A DNA stretch of 64,000 nt from VAZQ01 sp963821505. Lineage in GTDB: Bacteria; Pseudomonadota; Alphaproteobacteria; Rhizobiales; Xanthobacteraceae. Every line of letters begins with the position of its first letter. Within the stretch, counting starts at the first letter, position 1. The notes beneath the pieces were generated by a model, which was given only the letters and a program-made list of their open reading frames with translations, was not told where the DNA came from and ran no database searches. The stretch is taken from assembly GCA_963821505.1 (NCBI GenBank), contig CAWGEH010000021.1, forward strand, positions 1 through 64,000, read 5' to 3'. Position numbers and translations under genes: made by a program. Of the stretch, positions 63,032-64,000 are shown one piece after another.

Positions 63032-64000
63032 ATGCAATGCTTGAACTGCCATGCGGATAATCCAGACAGCGGGCACTTCTGCACGCGGTGCGGCGCTGCA
63101 CTACCCGCCAAGTGCCTGCACTGCGAAGTGGTCAACTCTCCGGAGAGCAAATTTTGCGGCGGCTGCGGTGCGAGCCTGGAGGGAGCTGCGCGGACCGCCA
63201 ATGGCATCGTTGCGGCAATGCCGCCCGCCTTCGAGGAGAGCCCGAGCAGTTTCATTTCCGGCGGCGAGCGGCGACACCTTACCGTTCTCTTCTGCGACAT
63301 CGTTGGGTCGACCTCGCTTGCGAAGTCGCTCGATCCGGAAGATCTCAACGCCATCACGCGGCGCTATTACGACTGTTGCACCGACGCGATTCACCAGTTC
63401 GACGGCCTGGTCGCGAATTATATCGGCGACGGCGTCATGGCGCTGTTCGGATATCCGCGTGCCCACGAAGACGATGCCGAGCGGGCGATCCACGCCGCGT
63501 TGACCATCATCCGCGCGGTACGGCCGGCGAACAGCACGGACAAACTGAAGGTCAGGATCGGTATCGCCACCGGCCTGGTCGTCGTAGGCGAGGATGGTGC
63601 CCGACCGCTGACCAAGGAAAAGACCGTCGTAGGCGAGACGCCCAATCTCGCGGCCCATCTCCAGTCCGAGGCAGGGCCGAATCAGGTTCTCATTTCCGAC
63701 GCGACGCGGCGGCTCGTCGGCGACGTCTTCATGCTCGATGAACTCAAGCTCAGCCAACTCAAGAGCGCCATGGAGCCGGTGACGATCTGGCGGGTGATGG
63801 GCGAGAAGGAGGCAACGAGCCGTTTCGCCGCCCATGTCGTGAATCTCACGAGTTTCGTCGGCCGGGAGCAGGAGGTGGCGCTGCTGAACGATCGTTGGCA
63901 GCAGGCGATTCACGGTGAGGGACAAGTCGTCCTGCTTTCGGGAGAAGCGGGCATCGGCAAGTCGCGCATCGTCGAGACGTTCCGCCAGCTCGTCTCCGAG
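63032..64000 (+). CDS. Zinc-ribbon class III adenylate/guanylate cyclase with AAA-type ATPase, 5' part
   Basis: Open through the window edge, so only the first 323 residues are seen. A double zinc ribbon with CXXC pairs at 3/6, 17/20, 28/31 and 42/45 is followed by a class III cyclase domain (HLTVLFCDIVGSTSLA, metal aspartate D89, and NYIGDGVMALFGYP), then the start of an ATPase/TPR region with P-loop GEAGIGKS. Such large proteins make cyclic nucleotides in response to unknown signals. The ATG at 63032 directly precedes the first cysteine pair. Confidence 0.88.
   Translation, partial: MQCLNCHADNPDSGHFCTRCGAALPAKCLHCEVVNSPESKFCGGCGASLEGAARTANGIVAAMPPAFEESPSSFISGGERRHLTVLFCDIVGSTSLAKSLDPEDLNAITRRYYDCCTDAIHQFDGLVANYIGDGVMALFGYPRAHEDDAERAIHAALTIIRAVRPANSTDKLKVRIGIATGLVVVGEDGARPLTKEKTVVGETPNLAAHLQSEAGPNQVLISDATRRLVGDVFMLDELKLSQLKSAMEPVTIWRVMGEKEATSRFAAHVVNLTSFVGREQEVALLNDRWQQAIHGEGQVVLLSGEAGIGKSRIVETFRQLVSE

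Overview
The window is GC-rich chromosomal DNA, dense in genes on both strands, and most likely comes from an alphaproteobacterium of the order Hyphomicrobiales (Bradyrhizobium, Rhodoplanes or Pseudolabrys-like). The reasons are several families of short palindromic repeats of the kind common in that group, two tandem DUF3551 genes, many lone periplasmic binding proteins of the Bug type, the style of the elongator tRNA-Met, and strong use of ATGA overlaps. This placement is inference, because no rRNA or phylogenetic marker is present.

Left part (1-11.3 kb): scattered metabolic and uptake genes. These are an aminotransferase, a flavin monooxygenase, an SDR dehydrogenase with a carboxymuconolactone-decarboxylase-type protein, an IS3-family transposase remnant, an NTF2-like protein, a signal-anchored hypothetical protein, an amino-acid permease and two Bug-family binding proteins. 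Middle-left (11.5-24.2 kb): a nearly complete carbon-phosphorus lyase (phosphonate) locus. phnGHIJKLMN runs leftward. A hexapeptide transferase, a second PhnM-type amidohydrolase, a 2H-phosphoesterase-like DUF1045 protein and the transporter phnCDE run rightward. Pho-box-like repeats precede the divergent units, so phosphate-starvation control is likely. phnN carries an apparent one-base frameshift.

Centre (24.3-46.7 kb): an iron-type ABC transporter without an ATPase, a CocE/NonD hydrolase with a complete branched-chain-amino-acid-type ABC transporter (livKHMGF order), a small glycan operon (methyltransferase, EmrE-like, GT2, DUF2304) facing a PMT-like membrane glycosyltransferase, and a sugar/polyol-type ABC operon ending in an unusual M24 peptidase-fold protein. 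All four junctions between binding protein and permease carry a strong inverted repeat.

Right part (46.9-64 kb): two DUF3551 secreted peptides, then the most striking block. It holds a degenerate J-domain membrane protein, an FtsX-type permease, an ABC ATPase fused to a membrane-anchored extracytoplasmic domain, and a copper beta-propeller protein resembling thiocyanate dehydrogenase. After this come DUF488, a frameshifted PPC-domain gene, a thioesterase, pirin, and a tightly overlapping operon of archaeal-type nucleoside/NMP phosphorylase, PRPP-synthetase-like enzyme and beta-CASP nuclease. A tRNA-Met(CAT), a lone LIV-type binding protein and a zinc-ribbon adenylate cyclase/ATPase cut by the window edge close the region.

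Repeat elements shape the gene ends here. Five elements of three families begin with TAG, which is the stop codon of the preceding gene. Others supply start codons or add residues in frame.
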